NCBI RefSeq assembly: GCF_958450345.1
Contig: NC_088784.1
Span: 40,796,278-40,860,277, forward strand
Length of the DNA: 64,000 bases
Origin: Calliphora vicina
Lineage: Eukaryota > Arthropoda > Insecta > Diptera > Calliphoridae
Reading direction: 5' to 3'
The position numbers were made by a program, and so were the translations under genes. Shown here one piece after another: positions 32,891 through 46,800 of this stretch; within the stretch, counting starts at the first letter, position 1; every line of letters starts with the position of its first letter. Below the pieces are notes generated by a model that ran no database searches, was not told the DNA's origin, and was given only the letters and a program-made list of their open reading frames with translations.

Positions 32891-33492
32891 TTTTTTTAAA
32901 GAAAACTGGGTTTTTTTATTTTTGAGCAAATGTCAAATTTCACCAGCGTTGCCAGAAAAATGTTGAAAAACAGAGTTGCATTCGCCAAAACTGGTTGTTT
33001 GTAACTAGTTTATGTCAAAAGCTAGTTACAAAACCTGTTTTTGATTTGTATGGATAAACAAGTTTCTCAAACTAGTTTATCACCATAAACAACTTATAAC
33101 ATGTTTATGGCGTAGGTGTAAATGCACTATTAATAATGCAAATCAGAATGAAGCTGGTGTGCAGAATTGTTTATTTTATTTTTTTAGCTATTTGTGTTAG
33201 AACAAATAATGTAGATTTTCTAATCCCAAAAACTAGCTGCTAGCCATTTAGCTGAAAACCATTTCGATACCAATATAACACTTTGATTTTGCTTAAAAAT
33301 CAGTTTGGAACTTAAAGGTTTTGCACATGTCATCAAATATGATATATGATATATTTATGTGAAAACAGCAAATAAAGAGTGAGTCAGAAAAAACTTATAC
33401 ACACTATTCTAGCCAAAACTTATCCTTGGTCCAAAAAATTATTATTATTTTAATCACGTTAGCTTTTAAAAATATGTCAGATATTCAGCCTT

Positions 33493-33618
33493 ATCATGTA
33501 AGGCGTAGGCGTTTTACGACAACGAAAGTTTCGTACTGAATTAATGATACAGGTTGAATAATTTCTTTAATCTAGTACGAAACTATAGTTGTCGTAAAAC
33601 GACTACGCCTTACATGAT
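33493..33618. mobile_element. Nearly fully palindromic MITE
   Basis: The left half beginning ATCATGTAAGGCGTAG is repeated inverted at the right end. Arms of about 45 bases (through TTTTACGACAAC and GTTTCGTACT) surround a loop of some 36 bases. It lies in mariner-like sequence. Confidence 0.75.
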
Positions 33619-33879
33619 TCATTTTATTTCGGTCAAAATACTCACCGAAAAAATGTATGTGAAAAAATAATTAAAACTTTTCATAAAAATCCAATATGGA
33701 CTTTCAAAAAAATAGCAAAAGATTTGAAGGATCATCGTCACACTGTTTCAAAAGCCATTAAACAGTATAAGGAAGACTTGAACATTGAAAGAAAACCTGT
33801 TTCTATCAGATATTGGTAAGGCAAAAGAAGACGAAAAACTCTTTCGAAGACCACCGAACACCTATATCAGAAAAGCATA

Positions 33880-34205
33880 CGATGCATATTTGTAGGATCC
33901 ATTTGATTCCGCGGTAGCAGGATACCGTATGAATGTCGTACTTGGAGGTCGCCCACCACCGATAGCAGATGCCAAGAAGATTCTGTAGCGTAAAACAAGA
34001 GTCGTTCTGGCACAACTAACAACAGGCTTAATGCTTTTTGACCCGCATAGACCGTGCCGTCCTTAACTTATGTGGTCACCCTGATACCATCCTCATTTTC
34101 AATTGTCCAGCCAGCCCTACTTCACTACGTCCGGTGGATTTATGGACCCACATAGCAGAAGTAGCACAATTTCTTGGATTTGATCTTGCAGAACTCCCAG
34201 ATTAA
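33880..34205 (+). pseudogene. LINE 3' fragment (Jockey-like C-terminus)
   Basis: Plus-strand frames read YRMNVVLGGRPPPIADA, VVLAQL and then GHPDTILIFNCPASPTSLRP and WTHIAEVAQFLGFDLAELPD, followed by a stop at about 34203-34205. This is the characteristic C-terminus of Jockey-superfamily ORF2. One frameshift near 34075 and one stop near 33990 break it. It splits the mariner-like remnant. Confidence 0.7.
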
Positions 34206-34767
34206 ATATTGTAAAACTGTTCTCGTTGCTACAACAGAAAAGCAGCTCGTAAAGTTAAATGCTCTGATTATTTTGTAAGTTCAGAAAGTTCCATATCGCA
34301 ATGCGGTAAAGAACATAGAAGCAAAAGAACGAGTGAACAAATTTATGTACAATTTTATACAAAAATACACCTGTTGTGTGATGCATGATGAAACTGGCAG
34401 ACTTTTCAAGATTTTGTGCTGATGGACGAGGTAATGTGCAAGAATAATACTGGACAAAAAAAAAGAAGAAAATTCCCCAAGCTGTTTCTTGTTGCAGAAG
34501 AACCCAATCATTTGTAACATCAGGCACGATTAACGCAGAAATATATATTACGGCATGTCTACAAAAAACGGCCCCGATTTGGCATCATGCCACTATGGAA
34601 AAAAGGCCCTTGAGTGGTATACAAACAAAAATGTTCGACAGATCTCAGACCTTAAAGTCGATAAAAACAAAGTATTTATTTATATATACATATTTTTTCA
34701 TAAAATCATTAAAATTTATTTAATAAATCGTACAAGTTCATTTAAATACGAATACAAATAAATAGTA

Positions 34768-34773
34768 TTTATT
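34768..34773 (-). terminator. Possible RyR poly(A) signal
   Basis: TTTATT on the plus strand, that is AATAAA on the RyR strand, about 435 bases past the stop codon. Another candidate is near 34675. AT-rich sequence makes chance matches likely. Confidence 0.3.
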
Positions 34774-35208
34774 ATATATAGTTATTTTTGATTTCTATTT
34801 TCAGTTTGTTGTCTAGATAATTTAGTTTTTGTTTAAAGGCTGTTACAATTTTACGCTATTAACAAAATGTTTACAGTAACGGTAATAAAATATAATTAAT
34901 TAATTAATTCATTAAGTAAGTGTGTACTTTAATTTGTGTGTTTCTTTGTTTTCGTTTCAAATTGACTAGTTGTTAGAATAAATTCCTCGGTTGATTTAAC
35001 AATTGATTGTTTTAAAATGTTATTAATATTATTAAATAAATAAATATATATAGTAAATATACAGATGTACTATATGTAAGTATATTAGGTAGGTAGTATA
35101 TAAAAACAGTAGTGAAAAAAAATTTGTCTAAAAAAATCATTTGTATAGTTAAATGGTCCGTCGACATTCTATTTAATGGCTGTAGAGGCAGAATATTAAA
35201 AAAATAAC

Positions 35209-37891
35209 TTAACCGCCGCCACCACCTCCAGATAATTCGTCTTCGTATTGTTTGCGGAAGCAATCACCGACTGGGAAGAAGTCCCAGCTACGCTGTTGGT
35301 ACATATTCCAAACGTATGTCTCTTGACCTGTGTATTCCGTATCCGGTTTGTTGATCAAATGCATAAGGAAGAACATGTAGTTGGCCAAATTGTGTTCTTT
35401 CTGGACATGAGTATCGAAACCGTGCGGTACTATGTCAAAGAAGTCCTTACCCATGCCACATATGAAGCAATTCGATTCCATATTCTCTTTAACCGACTCT
35501 AATTGATCACGAAGCTCACCAAAGGCATCAATGATCAAACCTTGAATGATGGCCAAGAGAATAACAATGACGAAGAAGAAGAAAGTTATGTCGAAGATAA
35601 TACGATAGACTTCGTAATCGTCGCCATCTGGATCGCCGATTTCGTCACCAATACCACCACCTGCTCTAACGCCCTTGTACAGATGGAATACGAAACATGT
35701 TAACATGTCGTGGCATTTTTTGTCCACTTCTTCGTCTTCCTCCTGGATGTAGAATTTGCGGAAGAAGTTGAAAGCGATGACTGTGTAAATGTATACGATA
35801 ATGGTCAAAAGCATTACTGTGAGTACGAGTTGTTTGCCGTTATGTGTTACAGATTGCAAAATGGTGCGTAGAGTCTTGAAGCCGACAGCGACATCAAGCA
35901 AATGGGCAGCAAAGAAGAAGTTGTTAAAGTTACCCATCACTGAGAAAGAAAAGTACCAAAGTGAGTATAGGAAAGCGTTATCGGTAAATGTTACTCCCGC
36001 CTTCCAAACTTGATAGCGCCAATCGATATTCATAATGTATTTAACCAAGCCACCTTCCTCACTCTCTTGAGCCATAAATGAGCTCTTCTCCATACCCAAA
36101 AGATTTGAAATCGAATCGAAATCATAAGTTTCACTATACTTTTGACGTACTTTTTTCTTTACGAATTTATCCCAGTAATTAACCGGAAATGATTTAGCCG
36201 ATATTACCAGTTTATCCCAATGTGACTTGAAGTCATCGTCTTCGGGCTGTTCTGCAATGAAGAGGCCGTCAAATTCCAGACGTCTTGCAATTTCCTTTTC
36301 ACGTTTGAAAATAGCCAACGGAACTTTGAGATGATAGTAGGCAATCAACATAGCTAACGAAACCAAACTGTGCAATAAAGCTGCTATACGTATAACGTGT
36401 TCCATATAGAAGAAATCTTCATCGACGTGCACTATTTCCGGTATTTCATCTTCGTCCCCTCCGTCATCACCAGAACCTTCTCCTGAGCCAAGACCAGAAC
36501 CAGTCATACCTGCACCTGAACCAGATCCCAATATCAATACATCGTCACCGGAAGCTTCTTCGTCTTCTGCGAATGATGTTACTTTGTAGAAGAGTAACAT
36601 AAAGTTGATGCTAAAAGCTAAAACTAAAGCCACGTATTTCAGGTTGTAGAAGTTACGAGCCAAAAAGCTAACGGCACGATGAGCATAAGCTGAAAAGTCA
36701 ATTTGGTTGACGGCTGGAGTTTCTTGAGGAGCTGCTGATGACTTCTTAGCTTCTGCTTCGATCGAAGCCATTGCGGCTTCTTGGGCCTTTTGAGCCTCTT
36801 GGCGTTCTTGTGCGGCCTTCTTGGCTGCCTCTCCGCCTAACAAGTCAACAATTGATATGGGCTCAGTATAATGGCTTTCTGCCTCCGCAGATGCTTCCCC
36901 GGTTGGTCCGCCATCTTCGGGGCTCGACTCACCAGTTTCTTCCACGGATGTCGAAGGACTGCCACCAGATGACTCATGTACCGTAACCTTATATTGTCCG
37001 TTTTCTTCCTTGTTTATGTCCAAACCAAATGCTTGTACTGTACTTGGTGGTTCCTCTATAGGCAGAGGTGGTAAGGCCCTGCCAAATGCTTCTTCCTCCA
37101 CTGGTGGTTCTTCTACTTCCTCGGGAGCGGGTCCACGCATCAAATTCATTAAAATTCCAAATATATATCGTACAACTGCAAAGTGAGCATAACCAGTGTA
37201 GTAGAACATGTAGAAAATAATTTTGAAGAAACCAACAATCAATTCCGGTACCGATTTCGTTTGCATCACACCAATTTGATGCTTAATATTTGCTGGACTT
37301 AACATAACAGCAGCAAATTTAAGACCATCTTTTACAGCATTTATGGTTCGAGTTACAGGGTGTCTTGCGGCTCGTTCTTCATCTTCCTCACTCATATAAG
37401 AACTGTAAGATGTATCACGTTTCACATTACTGCCACCCTCATCTGTAGCCATCAAACCGGAAGCATGAGTCATTTCAAAAATGGCATCTTCACAGAAGTT
37501 TACAAAAGCCTCCAGTTTTTCCTTATCGCCGCCCTCAGTTACAATTGAGTAGAAGAAAGCTCGTTTTGATTCCTTAATTTGCGGTTTCTCCCATTGCTCG
37601 ATATTTGAGTCCTTAATTTCGAAGTAAACACGTTCGATTCTCTTCGAACTACCCAAGATTTCAATACGTCCTAAGAATGGTTCAAAGTAGTTCAATACAG
37701 ATCCAGCAGTTTCAAGGAATCGAGCCAAACGTGGTTCATTGGGCATGTGTTCGCTTAAGTTGGTCAACAGAACAGCCAAATTAAAACCGATTTCTGTCGA
37801 GGGTTCATGGAAACGATCAACAAAAGCCGCATAATCAATTTTACCCTCATGATTACGTTCACAACAAGCCAGCAAAAAGTCCATTTCCTCA
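35209..37891 (-). CDS. RyR: RyR terminal exon (EF-hand, transmembrane pore, C-terminus)
   Basis: About 894 residues. It finishes the EF-hand pair ([20 protein letters not shown]). Membrane segments include [89 protein letters not shown] and [19 protein letters not shown]. The filter is [11 protein letters not shown]. An acidic, Gly/Ser-rich cytoplasmic or luminal loop lies between segments 2 and 3. The zinc motif NCFICGMG...HVQKEH is near the end. The stop TAA is at 35211-35209 after GGGGGG. Confidence 0.97.
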
Positions 37892-40800
37892 CTATAATGC
37901 AAATGAACGGTATTATTATATTAAATGTATAGTATGTACATATATAGAAAATTAATTCTTACGGTGTATAGTTCTTCGATTGTTCCATTTTATCTCTGAA
38001 ATCTTTTGGTGTAACCCATCCTTCGTTTTTAATATCGATTTCTTGGAAACTAGGAGATTCAATTAGATCCTTCAGTTTCAGGAACATGTCAAAGTATTTC
38101 AAAATCAATTCCACATTGCCGGCTGATTCTACCAGTGTGTCAACCATCTGTTTACCAATTGTACCTAGAGAATAATGTGTTTTTCTATATATAAGTATCT
38201 GAATGCAAATAAATAAAATTCCAATTACCGTTTACGACATTGCCTTCCAACATAGATAACATCATGGTGATCATGTCCTTTTGCAAATTCAATAGTTCTT
38301 TCAACAGATCGACCTGACTGGAGTGCTTGGACAGTTTTTCCTGCATGTGAGAGAAAAGGAAGAGGAAACCTCCGACTGCATCCCACAATCTGGAATGGGC
38401 CAATGCTTGCTGATTAAGAGTACATGGACCCTGAATGACTTCAGTAAGGGTGTTGAATACTTGACTGGCCACACCGATAGCCTTAAAGAAATTGGCCTTT
38501 CCGGCGGGGTCTATGATTTCCTTGCTAGAATAATGCCAATAGAAGTCCATAATTGATTCCTGCAGACGCAACAAATAATCGACTGTGCAAATGACAACGT
38601 TCACTGTTGTTGTGTTGCCAGCCTGAGTTCTCAAATAATTCTGCCATTCTGTAAAGAATTACAAATCTTATAGTTTTTGAAAGAGTTCTCTGCAATTTGT
38701 TATGTTACTCACCCAAGTTGTGGCCTTCACAGGTCAGTTGAATGAAACGGAACAGCGCACAAGTAAATTCGGCATCATGCATATTCTTCTCGCCAGCAGC
38801 TCCCTCCGAACCGACGCCAAGACCTGCACCCGCACTTGGAATGTATTCTTTGTTTGCAAAGTTTACAATATTGTGTGGGGGATAACCAGGGTAATTCATG
38901 CGGATTGGTTTTGTGATGGTGGTAGTGGTGATGGACGTAATGGAGTTGGGGTTCAGTGCAAATTTACAACAAAAAAATCGAAAAGTAGGAATTTTGAAAA
39001 ACAAAAGCGTGCAAGGATAATGATGAAATTTTAAAAATTAAAATACAATAGAAATCCAAATAAAACTCAAGGAAGAAAATGAATAACAAACGAAAAGAAC
39101 AAATTAAAATTTTCAAAAAACATACAGGATATATGAAAGTGGATGGTTGTTGGTAAGGATGGAGTGGAACGGGATGGGACATGTGTGTATTTTCTTAATT
39201 ACTAAGTTACATTACCTTCAGCTTTCGTGTTTCTTTCAAAAGCATCCAAATCCAAGACACTGCAAGAATTCATCAGGCCAGCAATAGAGGTAAAGAATCC
39301 AACATCCTTTTTCTCCTTGAGATGATTTAGCATTCCCAACTGAATATCAATGTTGCCGCCACGCAAAATCGCAATGCCCAAATTTAAAGTTGTCATCACC
39401 ATTTCGGAGGGTATGCCCTTGGAGGCAGATATGTGCAGCAACACCATTTCGGCAACACCGCGATTAGATAAACGCGCTTGATGGAAAAGTAATTTTTGTT
39501 TTTCCATTTCTTGTTCCTGAATTGCCAAATTAAGTTAGAATTCAATAATAAATATTTGTTTCACACCAAATGTAATAACATTAGTATACATGGTTGTATG
39601 TATGTTGTATATTAAGCACCATTTTCCCATTGTTCGGTTTGTCTTTTATGGTAACCGACCATTGAGAAAATATGCATAGCTAAATTTGATTTTTGATTTA
39701 TGAAATTACCATTAAGTGGGCCATTGTATTCTATAGGTTAGGTTAGCGTTAAAGTGTTAAAAATTAGTTTTGATAAATGACTCCTAAAGCTTTTTAATGT
39801 TAATCATTGTTAACTTACATGGATGCTAGTTCCTTCTCCTTCGGCTGCTTCTTCTCCGCCCTCTCCTCCTTCTTCTTCGCCTCCTCCTTCTTCCTCTTCT
39901 TCTCCACAGGATTTGGCAGCTATTTGTGCATATGACATATAAAGTACATCTTCTTGGAGGGCTCCACTTCTTTCGGTCATTGCACCACGACAGAAGGTAG
40001 TAACCAGCTGTGTCAATGGATCAGGTTTGCTTTCAGATTCGTCTTCTTCCTTTTTGGATTTTTCGAATTCTTCAAATGTTTGAGTTAGATCTTCGATCAT
40101 AACCTCTTGGCCCACATTTTCTTCTTGCAGCCATTGTTCGTGATATGTGCGGGCAAAAATGTTGCAAGCTCTATGTCTATTTTCAGAAATGAACACAAAA
40201 CAATGTTAATATTTGATAGCACCAATTGTGGCCAGATTCAATAACACATACGAGCAATTCAACTTGAAACTGTAAATAAAAATCATTCGAATTTAAATTG
40301 CTTTAAATACATTTTCCTTGTGTGAATTTTCGTTTATGTTGTTGTATCAGGTCCATTAACTAAAATCAAAATATTCTGATTTGTTAGCATTATTTGATTT
40401 CTTTTTTGGTTTTTAAATGTAAATAAACATGCGCAAATTTCTTCAGGATTAATTTTGTAACAGAAAACATACACATACAACAGAATAAGAATGCGCATTA
40501 GGGTCCCTTTACTGATAATTTTCTCATTCTAATCAAGAAACATATGGGCAATTCCACGATAATCGCTACCACGACTGAAAACACAAAAACCGTTTAAAAT
40601 TTTTTTTCAATATGATTTGAATAGGAGAAAACACTAAAATATTACTATGTGGTATTATTTAGAGCTTATTACAACATTTTATTGGCTAAAATAATAGTTT
40701 AAACTGACTATATTTAATTGGCATGATTTATGCAAAAATTGCAGTTAAGACTAAGTTCCGAATTAGCATATAGTATGAAATGAATTTGACTCTGATTGTT

Positions 40801-43800
40801 TATTTACTATTATAAAATTGTTTATTGAAACCGAATGTATACATATTTTCTATTAATTTTTTCAGTTTTTGTATACATACATATATTTACAGAATATATA
40901 TTGTTTTATTAGCTCTGTTCAATAACTAACAATTGTTACTGGAAAAGCGTTCATTGACTCAAAAAACTTGCACGTAGAGAAAAAATCAAGAGCGTATAAA
41001 TTTTAGAGAGTGTTCTCTCGTTGCAAACTATTACAAGTTCTATTTTGACCTCGTAATAGTTAGCAGCTTACATTTCATATATTTTGTGTTATTGTTTATT
41101 TATTTACAATTTTATTTTTGTGGTGAAAAAATTCAAAAAAAAAGAATTTTCAATAAAATTGAAGAAAATTTGAGTATTTATACATTTAAAAATGAATAAA
41201 ATAAGAAACTTGTGTGTATAAACAATTGTTTCTTGAAAAGCGTTCATTTACTTTTTACTATTTTGGAGAATGTAAGAGAATAATTTTGTAAATTTTGATT
41301 TTATTCTCTCGTTGCAAGTATTTACTGGGAAAGTAAAGGAAAGTAACGTAAGGTATGTCACGTACGATATAAATTTTATTTATTATAAAATAATCCAAAG
41401 TTGTTTTTAATTAAATATGACGGATTGTAAAGGAAAAATATTTCGTTTAGTGTAAGAAATTAAAAGAAAACATAACGCCTCTCACGATTCGAATATTTTT
41501 ACATATTTCTACATGTACCTCAAAATGGACCCTTTCAGGTCCAAGAATAAAAATTGATCATCATCCCATTGCACTATATGTATGTAATTGCACCCATTTT
41601 TGTGACCAAAACTATAAGGAATCTCCGAACAAGGATGAAAATCGGTATACGTGGGTTTTTAAGGTTGCTGATTTCGAATCTGAGGCAAAAATTTTCAGAT
41701 TCAAAATGGCGTATCCAATATGGCGGCGTAAATTTTAAAATGTCTTCTGATATACATGAAAATCGATATAGGAGGGTATTCAAGATGGCTAATTTCGAAT
41801 CTGAGGTAAAATTTTTCCGATTCAAAATGACGGATCCAATATGTGGGAACTCTCTCATGTAACTGAGATATTCTTACAAAAAATTCGGATTTTTTCCTTA
41901 ACATAATCCGATTCCTAATTTAAAACATTGCCGCATTCTTCTTTACCAACATTAAAATTGTAAACAGCAGCATTCTTCCACAAGTTCGATATTTTGCAAG
42001 CGGAGGCTGCCACGAAAAATTTTATTTCTCAAAAACTGCAAAAAGTTCAACATGAATTGACAAAAAAACTCAAAATTCTTTATTTAACACGTTTCTCATT
42101 GTTTAAACCCGTCCAAAATTCAAGCTTATCCAGAATTAATTTTTCAGAAAAAATTATAAAATTAAAGGTTATGTCAGAAGTATGAGTTTTTATTCGCCAA
42201 AAACTATTTTCTTTACAAAATAAAACTATTAGGCACTTACTATTACTTTTGTTTTCCATATTTAATTTAAATTTATATTTGTTTTTAACTATTTAAATAA
42301 AGTTAAAAATTCGACCAAATTGCACTGTATATACTGCTTTAAACACGCTCACAAACAAATTTTTGACTCAAAAATGGGTGAATTGGTTAAATGACTATGT
42401 AAATAAGCTGAATTACTTCATTTGTAGCGATGATAATCATATTGTCATTTAGTAGGCTTTATAAGCCGTTAAAATCATTATCACAATGTTACAATCAACG
42501 GTTTGCAATACCGAGATATGATATCTACGTCCACATGCCTGAATTAATATTAAGATGTTAATATAATAAAATTATCTTTTAAAATTTAAATAATGCCAAT
42601 TCCATAAATATTAATAACATTTGTATGTGTTTTGTTTTAATTTAAAGTTTTTTGCCTCTGTAAAAAACACCAGTTACAACTGATTAAGACCTCTAAATCT
42701 GATGAGACTGAAACATAATTGTGTACATATTATATTTCGATGTACCGTGTGAATACTCCCTAACACTTTCTGTGTTGAAAGATCTTCAAACTGATTTAAT
42801 AAACATTGAATGTATTAAAACCCTAATGCGCATATAAAACAATGATTTTGATTTTAAACCATTTCTTGGAGCGCGATCATAGAAGCTAACAAACCAAACA
42901 TGCCCCACCTGCTAACGCGATAGAGATGAATGGAACGTAAGCTGGACATGACCGCATGCCGGCGGGCCAATGTTATTTTAGATGACCGACTTTTTGATTT
43001 TGGCTTAGAGCGCGATGCCTAAAGGAACAGGAAGGACACAAAAAACATACAAATCAGCACATCCATAAGCTTTATAATTAGTAACAAGCTGTTATATTAG
43101 TTTATTTATTTAGTAAGAATGGTTGGATTTTGATTAAGGAGGAAGAAGGTGTAGGAAAAGTAGGAATTAAAAAATAAAATGAAGTAGCAAAGGACCAAAG
43201 GACGGTGTGTTCATAAAACAGAGTTATGGTGATGAATGATAGTATTTACAAGAGCCGAAAACGATTGCATTTGCGCGCATTACTGAAATTAATTTAGAAC
43301 AAGAACTTGAAAAACAAACACAGGTGGACATTCCAATTGAACAAAATAAAATATATCATAAAAACGAATAAAACAATAATTATAAAATTATAATAATAAT
43401 AAAACACTTAAACACAAAAATGCATTCCTTTACAGCTCTGTTATTCAGAGTGTGACTGCGAGAGTAAGACAGACAGATATAGTAGTGGTGTTATGTGTTA
43501 GTCAATTAAATATTTTAGTTTCTTTTTTTTTTGCAGAAGATCTGAGAATTGTTTTTAAAAACCTTGGTAAAGAATGTAAAGATGTCTGACGGAAGCACGC
43601 AATAACAGCACGCTTCCTTTGTATGGAAACAACACTCCTGTAGACATTTTTGCTTTGCTGTTGGGGATGATCGATCTGTCATTGTTGGTGTGACGCAGTG
43701 TAAAAAATGTTAAAAATCAGGTAAAATTAAAGAAAAAATAATTAATTGAATGTGATAACTTAAGTTCAAAATTAAGAATAGTGTAATAGAAATTAAAGTT

Positions 43801-46800
43801 TAAGTTTTAAAAGGAATTAGGTCAAGGAAGTTCTTGGGACATGAATTTTGAGATATGCAGCCGTAAAGGATTTCTTTTTACCTTAGATGGTAAATATCCA
43901 AACTGGCTAAAGTGGCAAGCGAAGGAAACGTAATACGAAATTTTATTAATCATGGAATCCACATAAAGTTATTTGAATTTTATACCATCGATTAATAAAA
44001 ACTGTTATATTACTTTGCCTCAATGCCATTGCTTCAGTTTCGTATTATGGATCTGATAACTTACCATGTGCAAGCCAAATAATACTTTGGCCATCGCTAC
44101 AATGCGATCTACAGTTTCTTGTGTCTTATCTTTGCCTTTTTCGTTTTGATTGGATGCTTTCTCCATCGCCTGGTCTTCGGAAATTTCTTCCTTTTTACCC
44201 AATTTGGAATACAAGTAATGCTGCCATGACATTTCGTCCGAAGGATCCAACTTGTCGGGCAATGTCAACTGATTGTGAGCAAATTCTATAACATCGTACT
44301 CAGGCATCTTCTTCAGGTAGCGATCTTTGCAGTGTTGAACCAATTCCTGTTCACGACCAGCAAATAGATTGAGACCGACGGGAAGTAGACGTTTGAGACA
44401 GGCAACCATTAAACTAGCTTGGATCTCTTTGTCTTTGTCACGCTTCTTATCACGATTCTTCTTCTTTTTCTTAGCCTTGCCTCCTGTAACGGGAGCACCT
44501 TCTGTAATGGCAGACCTTCTTGTTGCCGTCGGCATTATCAAAGCCATATTATCGATTTCATTTGCTGATATAAAGTTTTGTTCTTCCTTGAGGAAGTACT
44601 GGCTCTTTGACCAAATATTGAATATTTCTGCCACATGGTTGTACAGCTCCTCGGCTTCGGGAATATTGTCCTTAAGCCAATGATTACGTTGAAGATCAAC
44701 ATACTTGATTAACAGGGGATAGAAGGAGTATATATCCCGTACCAGCAAGTTCCAGTCCTCTTGTAGTTGTGTTTCCACTTGTGATGTGTCATCCGTTGCA
44801 GATTTAATAAAGCCACGCATGCTCTCTTCCTTGTGGAACATGTTCTCCGTTCGCTTTTTAACTCTTTCGGCTAGGGGCAAGAACGGATCCTTCAACAGCT
44901 CTTCAGATGTATTAATAATAATCTGTTGAGTATAGGCCGCAATTCTTGTCATCCAAGGAGCATTATCATTACCGATGTTTTTCTTTATCATTTTGAGAAC
45001 ATTGCGCAACAAGGCATTCATGTGATCGGCAGTAACCATGGTTACGTGATTGCCGCTTGTAGGGCTAACATTGTCGGGACCTTGTGACCACCAGAATGGC
45101 AGGTAGGAACATAATAATGGCAAAATTACATCAATGATGTGAGGTGCATCATTGTATGTATTATCCGATTCAACAAATTGGTCCACTTCTCCTAGAATAG
45201 TTTCCAAATTTGGCATACAACTCTCCATTTTCACCATAATATCTTGGGCCTCCAGAGAGTGGTCGGCTATACGATTAAGCAAAGAAAACTGGTTATGTTT
45301 GTTGAGATGGGGTTCTAGATAAGCTACAGGGAAACAAGAACTAAATGCTCCCAAGCACGAACCCAGAGCTGGGCGATGTCTTTCGATTTCCGTTTTCATG
45401 TATTTGCGATCGTGTGTTAATGTACCATCTGTTCCCAAATGATACAATGCCGCTAATATTTTATAAGATGCCACTTGAATTTCGTCCAATAACAAGTCAC
45501 TACCATAGTCACATGCTGCCAAATGATCAAACATGGCTGTTAAGACGGGCATAACTACTTGATTAATATAACCTAGAGAAGTTGATGTTTTCAGATGAGT
45601 TCCTCTCAGATGGCTATATTTGCCATCTTGTAAATTCAAAATTGTGTTTCCTAAATCGTCAGCGGTTTGATTGAAGAACGTCAACATGGACGTTCTTATG
45701 AATTCGGGACAATTTTTAACCAATGTCCGGGCATCAATGCCCTTCACTAGAACTTGAAGACAGCGAACAGTAATGCGCACGTCTGGACCAAATGCACTCA
45801 ACCGATTGCGTAGAAGAGACGCCAATTTGCAGAAGATCGAGGCTACCATTTCCTTTTCCTTCAATGATGCAGCTCCCACATTGTTAGTAGCCGTGGCAAC
45901 AGCAATGAAATAGTTGCGATGAGTGGAGAAATATTTTTCCATTAAAGGCAAGACGACTTTCGAAAAGAACTTAATATCGCGAGACGCAGTCTTAAACGAG
46001 GTGCGTCTACTAAACGTAGTCGAAGGTTTCAATAACTTCATGTTAATGGTAGCTCGGTCCAAATATTGAATCAACTTCTCCAATAATGAATAAGAGAATC
46101 TTAATTCTACAGCTGTAATAGCAGCGCCCCCTTCACCTTCACCAACTCCACCCTTAGATGGTCTGCAAAAATGATCGATTTATTTATTTTTTTGTTACCA
46201 ATTTAATTATTTAATGACTTACTTGTGCAGTTTGTAGCCTTGATATTGCATGTACTTTAAGAATTCTTGCGATCTCTCGCGATCTTTGCGTTTTTCTTTG
46301 TCCGTTAACAAATCATAAGGCACAAGTTGGGCATGAATAATGCCACCGCAGGAATCTAGTTCCTCCTTCTTCTTTAAGGCCCAAATATCGTGTGAGTTTT
46401 CTGCTAAACGCTCCGCCATATTTTGCATTTCTCTGCTTAGTGTAAGATTTGTCATATCGACAGGATGTGGATTATAATTGAATGCACTTCCTTCATTCTG
46501 TAAATCGTGCTATTGTTAGGAAATATTTACACAAATAATGGCGTGGACAAAGGGGATTAAAGACGATATACATTTGGGATCAGACATGCAATTGTAAGAA
46601 AAAATTTAAAAATTTTGTGTTATTTTAATAAAGCCAATTTAAAGGGGTTTTCTCTAAAGCTCTACACATACAATTTGAGGTTTTGATTGGCGCCTAGTCG
46701 AACCACGATGATTTTGAGGTACTTCAATTTCCGAGTGTTCAATGGTCCAACCAAGAGCTAGGAGAGCCTTCAAACACTCTCTTACAGGATCTCTATATCG

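Larger units (their letters stand above)
33370..34640 (+). pseudogene. Mariner/maT-like transposase remnant with nested insertions
   Basis: The N-terminal part is around 33640-33800 (PIWTFKKIAKDLKDHRHTVS) and the C-terminal catalytic part around 34210-34640 (KNIEAKERVNKFMYNF, FVTSGTINAEIY, GPDLASCHYGKKALEWY). Between them lies a LINE fragment, and a palindromic MITE lies near the N-terminus. PDLASxHYxKxxLEWY is typical of the maT/mariner group. It is inactive. Confidence 0.65.

Noticed and set aside
38702..39034. 110-codon plus-strand open frame
   Set aside because: Antisense of the RyR exon at 38713-38823 and its intron; the minus strand explains the constraint.
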